A stretch of DNA of 64,000 nucleotides from Brevibacterium picturae (GCF_900105045.1 NZ_LT629739.1:1364001-1428000), one strand, 5' to 3'. Shown: positions 36,779-44,888, numbered from the stretch's first letter. The notes: generated by a model not told the origin, from the letters alone. Made by a program: numbers and translations.

Positions 36779-36806
36779 AGGGGTCCCGCCGATAGCGGGA
36801 CCCCTT
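36778..36806 (+). terminator. Strong intrinsic terminator
   Basis: A perfect 12-bp stem (AAGGGGTCCCGC at 36778-36789 with its complement at 36795-36806) with a 5-nt loop is followed by TTTAAAT-type sequence. It is oriented to stop plus-strand transcription, such as from the rhodanese gene 340 bp upstream or a lost gene between them. Confidence 0.8.
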
Positions 36807-36892
36807 TAAATCTTCTGTCCGAGAGGCGAGGACATGCGTCAAAACGCAGACCATCGAGTCTCTCGGCTCGTGGTTCCACCACACTAGTCCTT

Positions 36893-37572
36893 ATGCAGGG
36901 TGCAAGACGAGCAGCGAAGACTGTGACAGAAACCCTATCCGCAGCGCGCATGTCGACCTACATGGAAGCTGCCCACGACGACACCGCTCTCGCGCTCGAC
37001 CTCTACGTGTGGAACGCCCGGATATCTTCAGCTTTGATGATTCCTTCACTTCGCAGAAGTCTCTACGAGAAACGCAGCCGATGAGGCGCTTCAGCCCCAA
37101 CACAGACCTCGTATCAACTCGTCAATCTTTAGACAGCACAGGGAAAGTGATCGCAGAGCTGAAGTTCGCATTCTGGGAGAATCTCTTCGCCTCTCGACAC
37201 GACAAACGCTTATGGACGTCCCGTATAAACGATCTCCTCCCAGCAGCCACCACCGACGCTGCTGAATTGCGTAACCGCATACGACAGGATCTAGAAGATA
37301 TTCGGAGGCTACGTAATCGAATCGCACACCATGAACCGATCTTCACCTGAGACCTGGCATCCTCACTGAATAAGATGCAAGAGCTCATTCGCCTAAGATC
37401 CGATCAAACTGCGGTTCTTGTCGAGAGCATCGAAGAGGCAACTTTGCTGCTTGCGACTCGTCCCGCAGGCACTACCCCGGTTCCTCGATCCAGATGGGAC
37501 AAAAGGCAATCCCACTGGCTACATACCTCGCGGAAGTTCCACTCTTTCCCCGTGCCCATCGATATCTTCTGA
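36893..37572 (+). pseudogene. Decayed Abi-like (AbiD/F, Abi_2-type) gene
   Basis: Three pieces of one protein family follow each other. Frame A from ATG 36893 reads LSAARMSTYMEAAHDDTALA followed by LDLYVWNARISSA, the usual start of actinobacterial Abi-like proteins. After about 37015 the homologous text continues in another frame: GKVIAELKFAFWENLF, then LRNRIAHHEPIF. A TGA at 37348 then breaks that frame, but the same frame goes on with LASSLNKMQELIRLRSDQTA up to a stop at 37570. So there is a frameshift, apparently with loss of about 40 codons, and a nonsense codon. Abi-like proteins are linked to abortive phage infection. The gene is very unlikely to be functional. It is followed on the other strand by an AbiEi-like remnant. 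Confidence 0.75.
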
Positions 37573-37596
37573 CAGGTTGACGAGGCCACTGTCACT

Positions 37597-37806
37597 TCAC
37601 TGACAGATAGATGAGATTACTGCCAACTTGCCGGAATCCTGCAACGGCTCGAAGGTAGCTGAGGGCAAAGAATAGACTCCGTGGCGCAGTCTTGTGAGGG
37701 CACCCCTGCCAGACAAGCGCCCCAGGGTGACTCGATCAACTCCTATCCGCGCCGCCTGCTGCCCCAGGATCATGACCTTGTTGGCACCACGCCCGAAGAG
37801 GAGCAT
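37597..37806 (-). pseudogene. AbiEi-type antitoxin N-terminal fragment
   Basis: From ATG 37806 the minus strand encodes 69 residues whose middle, QQAARIGVDRVTLGRLSGRG then LRHGVYSLPSA, matches the winged-helix N-terminal domain of type IV antitoxins of the AbiEi family (the xxHGVYRL ending is characteristic). The family is normally about 180-300 residues and is followed by an AbiEii nucleotidyltransferase toxin; here the frame stops after 69 residues and no toxin gene is present. It is a truncated remnant. Together with the adjacent Abi-like pseudogene it marks a former defence locus. Confidence 0.6.
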
Positions 37807-37954
37807 CACCTCGGCGAGGCACATCGGCGGAATCGCTGCCCTGGCCACCGGAACTTCGCCCTGGCTCCCACCCTGGCGGACGCTCACCGTCCACGATGCA
37901 AGAACTGGAGGCTCAGGACTGTGTGCATCGGTTCGGATTTGGCAAGGTGGAACT

Positions 37955-39595
37955 ATGACTACTCGCGCCGGCCAGCTGGCCCAGGATCGGGACCTTGTTG
38001 ACATCCCCGCACTTCTCGACTCGTACTACGACCTTGTCCCCGATTCCTCCGTGCCCGCTCAGGCCGTGAGCTTCGGAACCTCGGGTCACCGGGGCTCGAG
38101 TTTCAACCGTGCGTTCAACGAAGCCCACATCGCAGCGATCACCGCCGCCATCGTCGACTTCCGCAAGAAGCAGGGCATCCACGGCCCCATCTTCTTGGGC
38201 CGTGATACCCATGCGCTGAGTGAGCCCGCGTTCCTCACCGTCCTCGAGGTCCTTGCCGCCGCCGAGGTGCCCGTGCTCATCGATGAGCGTGACGGCTTCA
38301 CCCCCACACCGGTGCTCTCCCACGCGATCCTGGGCTTCAACGCCGGGAAGTCCGCGACGGATCCGCAGGCCGACGGCATCGTCGTGACCCCCAGCCACAA
38401 CCCGCCCTCCGACGGCGGAATCAAATACAACCCACCGCACGGCGGGCCGGCAGGCTCAGAGACGACGACGTGGATCGCCGATCGCGCGAACTCCTATCTC
38501 GAGGCCGGGTGGGAGAAGGTCCCACGCACCGGTTTCCAGCGGGCCTTCCACCTGGAGAACACCGAGAACTTCGACTTCATCGCGAATTACACCGAAGACC
38601 TCGAATCGGTCATCGACCTCGATATCATCCGCAGCTCCGGCATCCAGATCGGCGCCGACCCCCTGGGCGGAGCCAGCGTCGACTACTGGGCCGCAATCGC
38701 CGAAGACTTCGACCTCAACCTCACGGTCGTCCACCCGGAGATCGATCCGGCGTGGTCGTTCATGACCCTCGATTGGGACGAGAGCATCCGCATGGACTGC
38801 TCCTCCCCCTACGCGATGGCCGGGCTCATCGCCTCCCGCACTGACTTCGACATCGCCACGGGCAATGACGCCGATGCCGACCGTCATGGCATCGTCACCC
38901 CCGACGCGGGACTGATGAACCCGAATCACTACTTGGCGACCGCGATCGACTACCTGCTCGACAACCGACCCGAATGGCCATCGAATGCGAGCATCGGCAA
39001 GACCCTGGTCACCTCCTCGATCGTCGATCGCATCGTCTCCGCTCACGGTCGCCGGCTCTTCGAGGTTCCCGTCGGGTTCAAATGGTTCGTCCCCGGGCTC
39101 CTCGACTCGACGCTGGCCTTCGGCGGTGAGGAATCCGCGGGAGCCTCGTTCCTGCGCCGCAACGGCAAGGTCTGGTCAACGGACAAGGACGGCATCATCA
39201 TGGCCTTGTTGGCCGCGGAGATGACGGCGAAGACCGGGCAGACCCCGTCCCAGCGTTACGCGGGACTGGCCGCGAACTTCGGCACCAGCGCCTACGCCCG
39301 CCAGGATGCGCCGGCCACCCGGGCACAGAAGGCGAAACTGGGGGCATTGGATGCCTCCCAGGTGAAGGCCAAGACCGTCGGCGGTGAACCGGTGACCTCA
39401 ACACTCACCTCGGCGCCGGGAAACAACGCACCCATCGGCGGCCTGAAGGTCACGACCGAGAACTCTTGGTTCGCGGTCCGCCCCTCCGGCACGGAGGACG
39501 TGTACAAGATCTACGCGGAGTCGCTGCGCGATGAGGACCACCTGCGGGCCGTCCAGCACGATGCTCGGACCTTGGTGGACGGGGTGCTGGAGTAG
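37955..39595 (+). CDS. pgm: Phosphoglucomutase (alpha-D-glucose-phosphate-specific)
   Basis: The 546-residue protein interconverts glucose-1-phosphate and glucose-6-phosphate, feeding UDP-glucose, trehalose and wall-glycan synthesis. Family motifs are SFGTSGHRGSS near the N-terminus, the phosphoserine loop VTPSHNPPSDGGIKYNPP, the metal-binding GNDADADRHG, the sugar-binding FGGEESAGASF, and the phosphate-binding VRPSGTEDVYKIY near the C-terminus. The ATG at 37955 has AGGTGG 5-6 nt upstream; open frame before it belongs to the decayed region. Converges with fdxA, with a 54-bp gap. All key residues are present. Confidence 0.96.
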   Translation: MTTRAGQLAQDRDLVDIPALLDSYYDLVPDSSVPAQAVSFGTSGHRGSSFNRAFNEAHIAAITAAIVDFRKKQGIHGPIFLGRDTHALSEPAFLTVLEVLAAAEVPVLIDERDGFTPTPVLSHAILGFNAGKSATDPQADGIVVTPSHNPPSDGGIKYNPPHGGPAGSETTTWIADRANSYLEAGWEKVPRTGFQRAFHLENTENFDFIANYTEDLESVIDLDIIRSSGIQIGADPLGGASVDYWAAIAEDFDLNLTVVHPEIDPAWSFMTLDWDESIRMDCSSPYAMAGLIASRTDFDIATGNDADADRHGIVTPDAGLMNPNHYLATAIDYLLDNRPEWPSNASIGKTLVTSSIVDRIVSAHGRRLFEVPVGFKWFVPGLLDSTLAFGGEESAGASFLRRNGKVWSTDKDGIIMALLAAEMTAKTGQTPSQRYAGLAANFGTSAYARQDAPATRAQKAKLGALDASQVKAKTVGGEPVTSTLTSAPGNNAPIGGLKVTTENSWFAVRPSGTEDVYKIYAESLRDEDHLRAVQHDARTLVDGVLE

Positions 39596-39649
39596 GGGCT
39601 GAGCTTGAGTAGCTCGGAGCTGGGATGGTCGCCTCAAGTCATTGACTGG

Positions 39650-39982
39650 TCACAGCTCGACGTCCTGGTTCTGGGGCGGCAGAGCGGCGATGCCTGAGTG
39701 GTCCCGACCGGTGTTGCCAAGTTGCGCCGCGCCTCCTGGCGAACCGAGTTCGTCGAAGAACTCGACGTTGTAGGTGTAGTAGTCCGCCCACTCCTCGGGG
39801 ACATCATCTTCGTAGAAGATCGCCTCGACGGGACAGACCGGCTCACAGGCACCGCAGTCGATGCATTCGTCGGGGTGGATGTAGAGACTGCGCTCGCCTT
39901 CGTAGATGCAGTCGACAGGACATTCGTCGACACACGACTTGTCCTTGACGTCAATGCACGGCTGTGCGATCACGTAGGTCAT
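39650..39982 (-). CDS. fdxA: 7Fe ferredoxin (3Fe-4S/4Fe-4S)
   Basis: The 110-residue protein has cysteines at 9, 17, 21 and 25 and again at 40, 43, 46 and 50. The CxxxxxxxCxxxCP spacing of the first set is the mark of the 7Fe type, and CxxCxxCxxxCP gives the 4Fe-4S cluster. The C-terminal acidic extension is usual in actinobacterial FdxA. It is a soluble low-potential electron carrier. It lies 107 bp downstream of the aminotransferase gene on the same strand, often seen in actinobacteria (fdxA next to a dapC-like aminotransferase), though the aminotransferase here is of another subgroup. Confidence 0.95.
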   Translation of the reverse strand: MTYVIAQPCIDVKDKSCVDECPVDCIYEGERSLYIHPDECIDCGACEPVCPVEAIFYEDDVPEEWADYYTYNVEFFDELGSPGGAAQLGNTGRDHSGIAALPPQNQDVEL

Positions 39983-40089
39983 GCGGGCCTCCGCTCTCTG
40001 ATCGGGTCGCCCACTTCCTCGAAGTGACGAATGGGATGAACCTCAGGGCCCACTCTAGGACTTCGAACCCAGTCTTCATATGGCCCGGG

Positions 40090-41226
40090 TCACGTTCGAC
40101 GGGAATGAAGGCTGTTGAGGAACTCGCTGGTCAGCGCCAGTCCAGTCTTGAGCGTCTCCGTGTCGTCGGCGAACCCGATGCGGACGGTTCTGGGAATGTC
40201 GAAGGCGTCTCCTGGGGTGAACATGACTCCGTGTTCGTCGAGGAGTCTTCGGCAGAAGTCGTAGGAGTCGATGGCCGCGTCGTAGCCGATGAGTGCCGTG
40301 GTTCCCGATTGCGGCTTCACATAGCTCACGCCTGGCTGCGCCCTCACCCAAGCATCGACGATGGCGAGGTTCTCCCGGGTGGTCGCTCGCGACCGGGCGA
40401 GGATCGTGGCTCTGTTCTCCAGGGCCACGACGGCGAGCGCGTCATCGATGCGGCCGACGCTGATCGTGGTGTAGTCACGGTGGGTCGCGACCGACTCCAG
40501 GAAGTCGTGGGGTCCGACGATCCACCCCAGCCGCAGTCCCGCCAGCGCATAGGGTTTCGACATGCTGCCGGTCGAGATCCCCTTCTCGTAGAGGTCGACG
40601 ATTGACGCGGTGAACCCGTCGTCGTCCTGATCGACTCCGCGGTAGACCTCGTCGCAGACAATCCAGGCCCCGACCTCACGGGCGATGTCGACGATGGCTT
40701 CGAGCTGTGTGCGGGGAATGAGCGCACCGGTGGGGTTATTGGGGTTGTTCAGCGCGATCACCTTCGTCTCAGCCGTCACTGCGGCAGCGATGTCACTGAG
40801 GCGAGGCAGCCAGTCATCGTCTGCTCGCAGGTGCACGAGGCCAACCTCGGCGCCCATGCTCTCCGGGATCGAGTAATGCTGCTGATAGGTGGGAACCACG
40901 GTGACGACATGATCGCCGGCCTCGACCAGCGCCGAGTAGACGAGCGAGTTGGCACCGATCGCCCCGTGCGTGATCATGACGTCGTCGGCGCTCTTGTGTT
41001 CGTAGAGTTCGGCCACGAGTTCTCGCAGCCGCGGGCTGCCGGTAATGGGTCCGTAGGTCAGCTGCGTCCTGCCGAGCTGCTCCCAGAAGGCTGCCCTGTC
41101 CCCGGTGAGGTCGACGAGCTCGTTCACTGTCAGCGACCGCACACAGGTTTCGGCGAGGTTGAAACGGCACGAGTCTTCATAGGCATTCATCCACTGCTCG
41201 ACAGCGAACGCTTCGATCTGTGCCAC
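40090..41226 (-). CDS. PLP-dependent class I/II aminotransferase
   Basis: The 378-residue protein is a fold-type I aminotransferase: NNPNNPTGALIP around 160-171, DEVYRG around 192-197 and the PLP lysine 224 in STGSMSKPYALAG, then RLGW. The N-terminus (FAVEQWMNAYE, FNLAET) resembles the subgroup that includes capreomycidine synthase-like and other arginine- or amino-acid-specific enzymes. The start is GTG 41226 with AAGGA 7 nt upstream. It is divergent from an XRE-cupin regulator, and the two share a 60-bp gap with a repeated operator-like element, so the regulator probably controls it. Its substrate is unknown. Confidence 0.85.
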   Translation of the reverse strand: MAQIEAFAVEQWMNAYEDSCRFNLAETCVRSLTVNELVDLTGDRAAFWEQLGRTQLTYGPITGSPRLRELVAELYEHKSADDVMITHGAIGANSLVYSALVEAGDHVVTVVPTYQQHYSIPESMGAEVGLVHLRADDDWLPRLSDIAAAVTAETKVIALNNPNNPTGALIPRTQLEAIVDIAREVGAWIVCDEVYRGVDQDDDGFTASIVDLYEKGISTGSMSKPYALAGLRLGWIVGPHDFLESVATHRDYTTISVGRIDDALAVVALENRATILARSRATTRENLAIVDAWVRAQPGVSYVKPQSGTTALIGYDAAIDSYDFCRRLLDEHGVMFTPGDAFDIPRTVRIGFADDTETLKTGLALTSEFLNSLHSRRT

Positions 41227-41248
41227 CTGACATCCTTCGCTCGAGAAA

Positions 41249-41284
41249 TATAGTGCTCAAACCCAGAGTGCAGTATAGTGCTCA
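41249..41284. promoter_or_regulatory. Direct-repeat operator and leaderless promoter
   Basis: TATAGTGCTCA occurs at 41249-41259 and again at 41274-41284, 25 bp apart start to start, filling the gap between the divergent aminotransferase and XRE-cupin genes. The second copy contains TATAGT 7 nt before the regulator ATG, the distance expected of a -10 box for a leaderless transcript; no ribosome site precedes the ATG. The repeats are likely binding sites for the XRE-cupin protein. Confidence 0.55.
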
Positions 41285-41286
41285 CC

Positions 41287-41931
41287 ATGTCAACGAAGAG
41301 TCCTCGCATCCAGATCTTCCTCGATCGCGTCGGGCGCCGGGTCCGTGACCTTCGCAAGGGGCGGGGGTGGACCATCCAACGGCTGGCCGACGAGGCTTCA
41401 TTGAGCCGGCGCATGCTCACGCAGATCGAGCTGGGCCAGGCGAACCCGAGTCTGGCCACCATCGACCGGATCGCCCACGCCCTCGGAGTCAGCTTTGCTG
41501 ATCTGGCGCTGAGCGGCACTGGTGCGTCGGCGGCGGGGCCGGTGGCGGGGCTGGCGGGTGCGTCGGCGGGCGTCGACAGTTCCGCGAACCTCGGCAGTTC
41601 CGAGCTGTCTGCTCCGGGCGGTGGTCATACCCTGGCCTGGGAAGGCCCGGACGGAAGTACCGCGTACATTCTCGGCGCCTCTTCTGTTCCGGGCACCGAA
41701 CTGTGGCGGTGGCATCTGGGTCCGAGCGTGCGGTATCAGGCTGAGGCCGACCGTGCCGGAGCCGAGGAGATCCTCCACGTTTTGTCCGGGACGCTTGAAC
41801 TTGCGCACACAGGCGAGACCATGGAGCTCACCGCTGAAATGTCGATACGAATCGCCACCGACCAGTCCTACTCCTACACCGCGGGCAAGGAGGCCCCGGT
41901 CGACTTCATCCGCGTGGTCATCGGCGCCTGA
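41287..41931 (+). CDS. XRE-family regulator with C-terminal cupin domain
   Basis: The 214-residue protein has an HTH of the XRE type at about residues 15-70 (DLRKGRGWTIQRLADEASLS, QIELGQANPSLATIDRIA), a Gly/Ala-rich linker, and a cupin at about 130-214 (ILHVLSGTLELAHTGETMEL). Regulators of this build sense a small metabolite, often an amino acid or polyamine-type compound, through the cupin. The ATG at 41287 appears leaderless. Its stop shares one base with the MFS gene's ATG, and it is divergent from the aminotransferase gene. It likely regulates both the pump and the aminotransferase. Confidence 0.9.
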   Translation: MSTKSPRIQIFLDRVGRRVRDLRKGRGWTIQRLADEASLSRRMLTQIELGQANPSLATIDRIAHALGVSFADLALSGTGASAAGPVAGLAGASAGVDSSANLGSSELSAPGGGHTLAWEGPDGSTAYILGASSVPGTELWRWHLGPSVRYQAEADRAGAEEILHVLSGTLELAHTGETMELTAEMSIRIATDQSYSYTAGKEAPVDFIRVVIGA

Positions 41932-43136
41932 TGACGCATTCTGGGGCAGGTTCATCGCAGGAAGAGCGCGGTCCTTCACGGTCACGCGTCAATGTGCTGC
42001 GGTGGCAGATCGGGTACGGGACCTTCGGTGTTCCGCAGGCGGCCGCGCCCATCGCCTTCGCCCTGCTCGCGCTGCCGCTGACCGGGTCCGCCGAGTCCGG
42101 GGCCGCGCTGGTCTTCGCGATGACGGCGGCACAGATTATCGGATCCGTTCCCATCACTCGCATGGGTCAGCGATTCGGCAGCGTCGGCTACCTGCGCACG
42201 CTCATCGCCTTCCGAACCCTCGGACTGCTCGCCGTGACGATCTTGGCCGCAGTCTCGGCGCCGTTCGTCTACCTCATGATCGCCGTCGTCGTGGCCGGCC
42301 TGGTCAACGGTGCGGCCTACGGGTACATGCGCACACTGCTCAACCACCTCGTCGCCCCGGCGGGGATGCCGCGCGCATTAGGGATAGCTGCCACCCTCAA
42401 CGAGGTTGCATTCGCCACCTCGCCGGTCCTCGCCTCGCTGCTTGGGGCCTGGTCACCGGTTGCGGCCATGGCTGTCGTCACTGTCCTCGGGTCCGGACCG
42501 ATGCTGCTCATCCCGAACATTCCCGAGGCACGGTCGGCACCTGTCGCTGCGGCGGGGTCGGGGCGTCGGACCCCTGTGCCCGGTGCGGTGTGGATCTGGC
42601 TGTTCGCATCTGGAGCGACCGGAGCCTCGATCGCGGGAATCGAGGTGGGAGCGGTGTCCTTTGCGCTGTCATTCGGGCTCAGCCCGGCCTGGGCTTTCCT
42701 GTTCGCTCTGGCGATGTGCATCGGTTCAGTCCTCGGCGGAGTGTGGGTAAGCATCCGCAACCGCATGCCCGGACGCTGGAAGGTCACCTCCTTCTTCGCC
42801 TTCACCACTGCCGCCTTCGCGCTGCTCCTCGTCGATGGGCATATCGCACTGACGCTGACCGGAGCCCTCATCGTCGGGTGGTTCCTGCCGATGCTCGACA
42901 CCTTCTATCTCCTCGCACTAGACAGCTTGTCCCCGGAGGAGCGACGGGCGGAGATGTTCGCGCTGCTGCGCACGACGAACGCGTTGGGGATCATGGCCAC
43001 CAGTGGGTTGCTGGCTCTGCTTGGGCTCACGGCAGCACTTGTCGGGGCGCTTGGGTTGCTTGTCATCGCGACTGTGTTGGCTGGTGCGTATTTCACGCGC
43101 GGACAGCGGAGACGACGGGAAGTGCCAGTGGGGTGA
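41931..43136 (+). CDS. MFS transporter
   Basis: The 401-residue protein has twelve predicted membrane segments in two halves with a central cytoplasmic loop around residues 190-210 and a short basic C-terminus (RGQRRRREV). Its ATG overlaps the regulator stop (TGATG). In the first cytoplasmic loop TRMGQRFGSVGYL is a variant of the MFS motif A. The arrangement regulator-pump opposite an aminotransferase suggests export or uptake of the amino acid or amine handled by that enzyme. No substrate-specific motif is visible. Confidence 0.85.
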   Translation: MTHSGAGSSQEERGPSRSRVNVLRWQIGYGTFGVPQAAAPIAFALLALPLTGSAESGAALVFAMTAAQIIGSVPITRMGQRFGSVGYLRTLIAFRTLGLLAVTILAAVSAPFVYLMIAVVVAGLVNGAAYGYMRTLLNHLVAPAGMPRALGIAATLNEVAFATSPVLASLLGAWSPVAAMAVVTVLGSGPMLLIPNIPEARSAPVAAAGSGRRTPVPGAVWIWLFASGATGASIAGIEVGAVSFALSFGLSPAWAFLFALAMCIGSVLGGVWVSIRNRMPGRWKVTSFFAFTTAAFALLLVDGHIALTLTGALIVGWFLPMLDTFYLLALDSLSPEERRAEMFALLRTTNALGIMATSGLLALLGLTAALVGALGLLVIATVLAGAYFTRGQRRRREVPVG

Positions 43137-43566
43137 GGCGGGACGGATCACGTGCTGGTCTGCGGGATCGACGGTCACGTTGAACCACCTCGGCGAGGCC
43201 CGATTACGATCGCGTTTCACTGTTCGGACGAAAACGTAGCAAACGGTGCTCGGTAATAACCGTTCGTCATGGTCGGGTCGACTCGGCCGAGAACTGCGGC
43301 GGACCGCACTATCAGGCAATGGATGTTGCCGTGTGTGAAACGTTGCCCGACAAGTTTCGGCCGCTGCCGCATGACTGCAAACTTCTCGTCTCCAAGCTGT
43401 TACTCGATCGAAGCGTCCTTTCAGCCGCTGTGGTTCTGACTTCAAGCGCGGACGCAATACTGGGCCGCGTTGCTGATGTGTCACCCGCGCGGTGGCGCGG
43501 TGGCATCTGGCACAGAAGACATCACTCGCAGGAGACATCCCTCGAAGAAGAAGAAGGAGCCACATC
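43137..43566. other. Intergenic region before the secreted-protein gene
   Basis: These 430 bp contain no gene I can support; an 83-codon open frame at 43319-43570 has no ribosome site and an unnatural composition. AACGGT at 43242-43247 pairs with ACCGTT at 43259-43264 across 11 nt and could be a weak terminator of the MFS gene. The last 30 bp are A/G-rich, ending in the ribosome site of the next gene. One copy of the 11-mer CCACCTCGGCG sits at 43185-43195. Confidence 0.4.
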
Positions 43567-44013
43567 ATGAAGACCACCATTCGCAATCGCGCAGCAGCCC
43601 TGACAATCGCCGCCGTCGCCGGAGTCTCCGTAATCGCGCTGGCAAGCGGCCCCGCACTGGCAGCTCCCGCAGCTGTCACCAGAGCAGACGCCTCACCGCA
43701 GTCAGTTCACTACCCGACGGACACCAGCATCTACGCCGATGAGCTCGTCAGAGTCTGGGGCGCGGACAACACCGAGCGGGTCGAAGGATTCGCCACGCCT
43801 GAGGTCGTCGAGACCCTGAACGAGCACGGAGCTGAGAATGCGAAGCATTGGGTTCGAACAGGCAGCGACGGAGCCGCGGGAACGATCTATTCGACCTATA
43901 AGAACACCGCGACAGGCGAGACCATGTCCGTCGGTGTCGCCAACGAAGAAGTCTCGAACGGCGGCGAATGGGGCGCACCCCACGGAGTCCACAAGGTACA
44001 GTTCGGTAACTGA
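43567..44013 (+). CDS. Small secreted protein of unknown function
   Basis: The ATG at 43567 has AAGGAG 8 nt upstream. The 148-residue product begins with a signal peptide: basic MKTTIRNR, a hydrophobic core to about residue 28 and an ALA-AP cleavage site near 32/33. The mature part of about 116 residues is polar with no Cys and ends in NGGEWGAPHGVHKVQFGN. I do not recognise the family. The Gly/Trp-containing end recalls some small secreted bacteriocin-like proteins, but not strongly enough to name one. A degenerate copy of the same end lies 2.1 kb downstream at 46116-46172, beyond the toxin-antitoxin genes. The gene is followed by a strong hairpin. Confidence 0.8.
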   Translation: MKTTIRNRAAALTIAAVAGVSVIALASGPALAAPAAVTRADASPQSVHYPTDTSIYADELVRVWGADNTERVEGFATPEVVETLNEHGAENAKHWVRTGSDGAAGTIYSTYKNTATGETMSVGVANEEVSNGGEWGAPHGVHKVQFGN

Positions 44014-44036
44014 TACCCAGGCACCCACCATGGGTG

Positions 44037-44079
44037 CGACGAACCCCGCCTCTTAAAACTCAAGGGGCGGGGTTCGTCG
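44037..44079. terminator. Hairpin terminator, copy A of a duplicated element
   Basis: CGACGAACCCCGCC (44037-44050) pairs perfectly with 44066-44079 over 14 bp with a 15-nt loop. It is preceded by a 7-bp stem GCACCCA/TGGGTGC at 44021-44037. The sequence from about 44033 to 44109 is repeated at 46201-46276 with few differences outside the loop. Confidence 0.75.
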
Positions 44080-44109
44080 TGTGCACGGGTGGGCGGGGCC
44101 ACCTCGGCG

Positions 44110-44342
44110 AAGGAGAGCCGCGCGCCAGCAAAGCCCGCGGCCGCAACTGATACGTCCGGGTCGGTTTATCTCATCTTAATAAACCCACCTAAAGTTGCTA
44201 AAGCCGCGCGCTGAGAGAACTCACTAATCCTTATAAGCCCAACGCTGACGCCGGGCCCAAGCAATAGTTGGCCGCGACGATCAGCACATTTCGGGTAACA
44301 TCATCTGACAGGAATAGTGAGATCAAACACAGGAGAGTGGTC
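44110..44342 (+). promoter_or_regulatory. Upstream region of the TAC module
   Basis: This A/T-richer stretch precedes the 34-codon leader ORF. GGTTTAT at 44163-44169 pairs perfectly with ATAAACC at 44179-44185 (9-nt loop), a possible operator or attenuator. The TATGAG-type half sites seen before the antitoxin gene are not repeated here. The end carries AGGAG for the leader ORF. No clear -35/-10 pair was identified. Confidence 0.4.
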
Positions 44343-44447
44343 ATGGTTGCGACCGACAGACCGCCTGCACCCCAAAAGACCACTATCACAACACTTAACG
44401 AGGCGCCGCTAACCGCAAGAGCTGAAAGCCAGTTTCATGGAGCGTAA
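44343..44447 (+). CDS. 34-residue leader ORF overlapping the toxin start
   Basis: The ATG at 44343 has AGGAG 7 nt upstream, the best ribosome site in this operon. The product (34 residues, starting MVATDRPPAPQ and ending ESQFHGA) is polar with no recognised motif. Its TAA at 44445-44447 lies 11 bp inside the toxin gene, whose own ATG at 44437 has no ribosome site. The likely role is translational coupling: ribosomes finishing the leader restart on the toxin, which would keep toxin output low and tied to leader translation. It might instead be a fragment of an ancestral N-terminus in another frame. Function is inference. Confidence 0.55.
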   Translation: MVATDRPPAPQKTTITTLNEAPLTARAESQFHGA

Positions 44448-44847
44448 GCATCGCCATCTACAAGTCATAGATGGTGGTTCACCAAATCTCGAGTGGAAAT
44501 ACCACGACAAAGTGAAGTCCGAGATTCAATCGGCAGCAAAAATCGACCCGGGGCTCCTAGGCGACCTTCTAGCAATCATGCGTCGAGTGTCCGAACGGAG
44601 TGCTCGGTTCGGAGAGGTTGAGATCCCCCTGCAATCTCATCGTGAGGTCGGAGAAGTCCGACTATTGATAGATCGCCGACAATACAGACTCTTCGTCTCG
44701 ACCCCTCCCAACCACCTCGGGATCATTGTCGCGCTGCGGTTCTGGCGAAAATCTGGTACCGATGAGGAGATCAAAGACATACAGAATAACGAGATAATCT
44801 TGTCGAGCAACCGGCTCGATGAGTGGCTTGCATCACAAGATCAATAG
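44437..44847 (+). CDS. RelE/HigB-like toxin of a toxin-antitoxin-chaperone module
   Basis: The 136-residue product has the pattern of HigB/Gp49-like toxins of the RelE fold in its second half: a beta-hairpin GEVRLLIDRRQYRLFVS, a hydrophobic strand IIVALRFWRKSG with the usual aromatic-Lys stretch, and a C-terminal helix DIQNNEIILSSNRLDEWL in the place of the xIExAxxRLxxW end of the family. The N-terminal third is polar with helices. RelE-like HigB enzymes cut mRNA on the ribosome. The gene has no ribosome site of its own and overlaps the leader ORF. It is followed by an XRE antitoxin and a SecB-like chaperone gene, the order known for mycobacterial TAC modules. Catalytic residues cannot be fixed by eye. 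Confidence 0.7.
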   Translation: MERKHRHLQVIDGGSPNLEWKYHDKVKSEIQSAAKIDPGLLGDLLAIMRRVSERSARFGEVEIPLQSHREVGEVRLLIDRRQYRLFVSTPPNHLGIIVALRFWRKSGTDEEIKDIQNNEIILSSNRLDEWLASQDQ

Positions 44848-44868
44848 AATTGTTTTCGAAACTTCTAA

Positions 44869-44886
44869 TATGAGGTTAAGCTCATA
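44869..44886. promoter_or_regulatory. Antitoxin-proximal operator (TATGAG-N6-CTCATA)
   Basis: TATGAG at 44869-44874 and CTCATA at 44881-44886 form a perfect 6-bp inverted repeat with 6-bp spacing, ending 2 bp before the XRE antitoxin ATG. TAATAT at 44866-44871 overlaps it and is a fair -10 box for an internal promoter. HigA1 of Mycobacterium tuberculosis is reported to bind an inverted repeat of similar layout (ATATAGG-N6-CCTATAT); the likeness in layout is my inference. Confidence 0.6.
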
Positions 44887-44888
44887 AC

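Noticed and set aside
43319..43570. 83-codon plus-strand open frame upstream of the secreted protein
   Set aside because: No ribosome site, unnatural composition, and it would run over the start of the next gene.
43567..44013. Secreted protein as a lactococcin 972-type bacteriocin
   Set aside because: Size and signal peptide fit loosely, but the characteristic central and C-terminal motifs are not there and no immunity or export genes follow.
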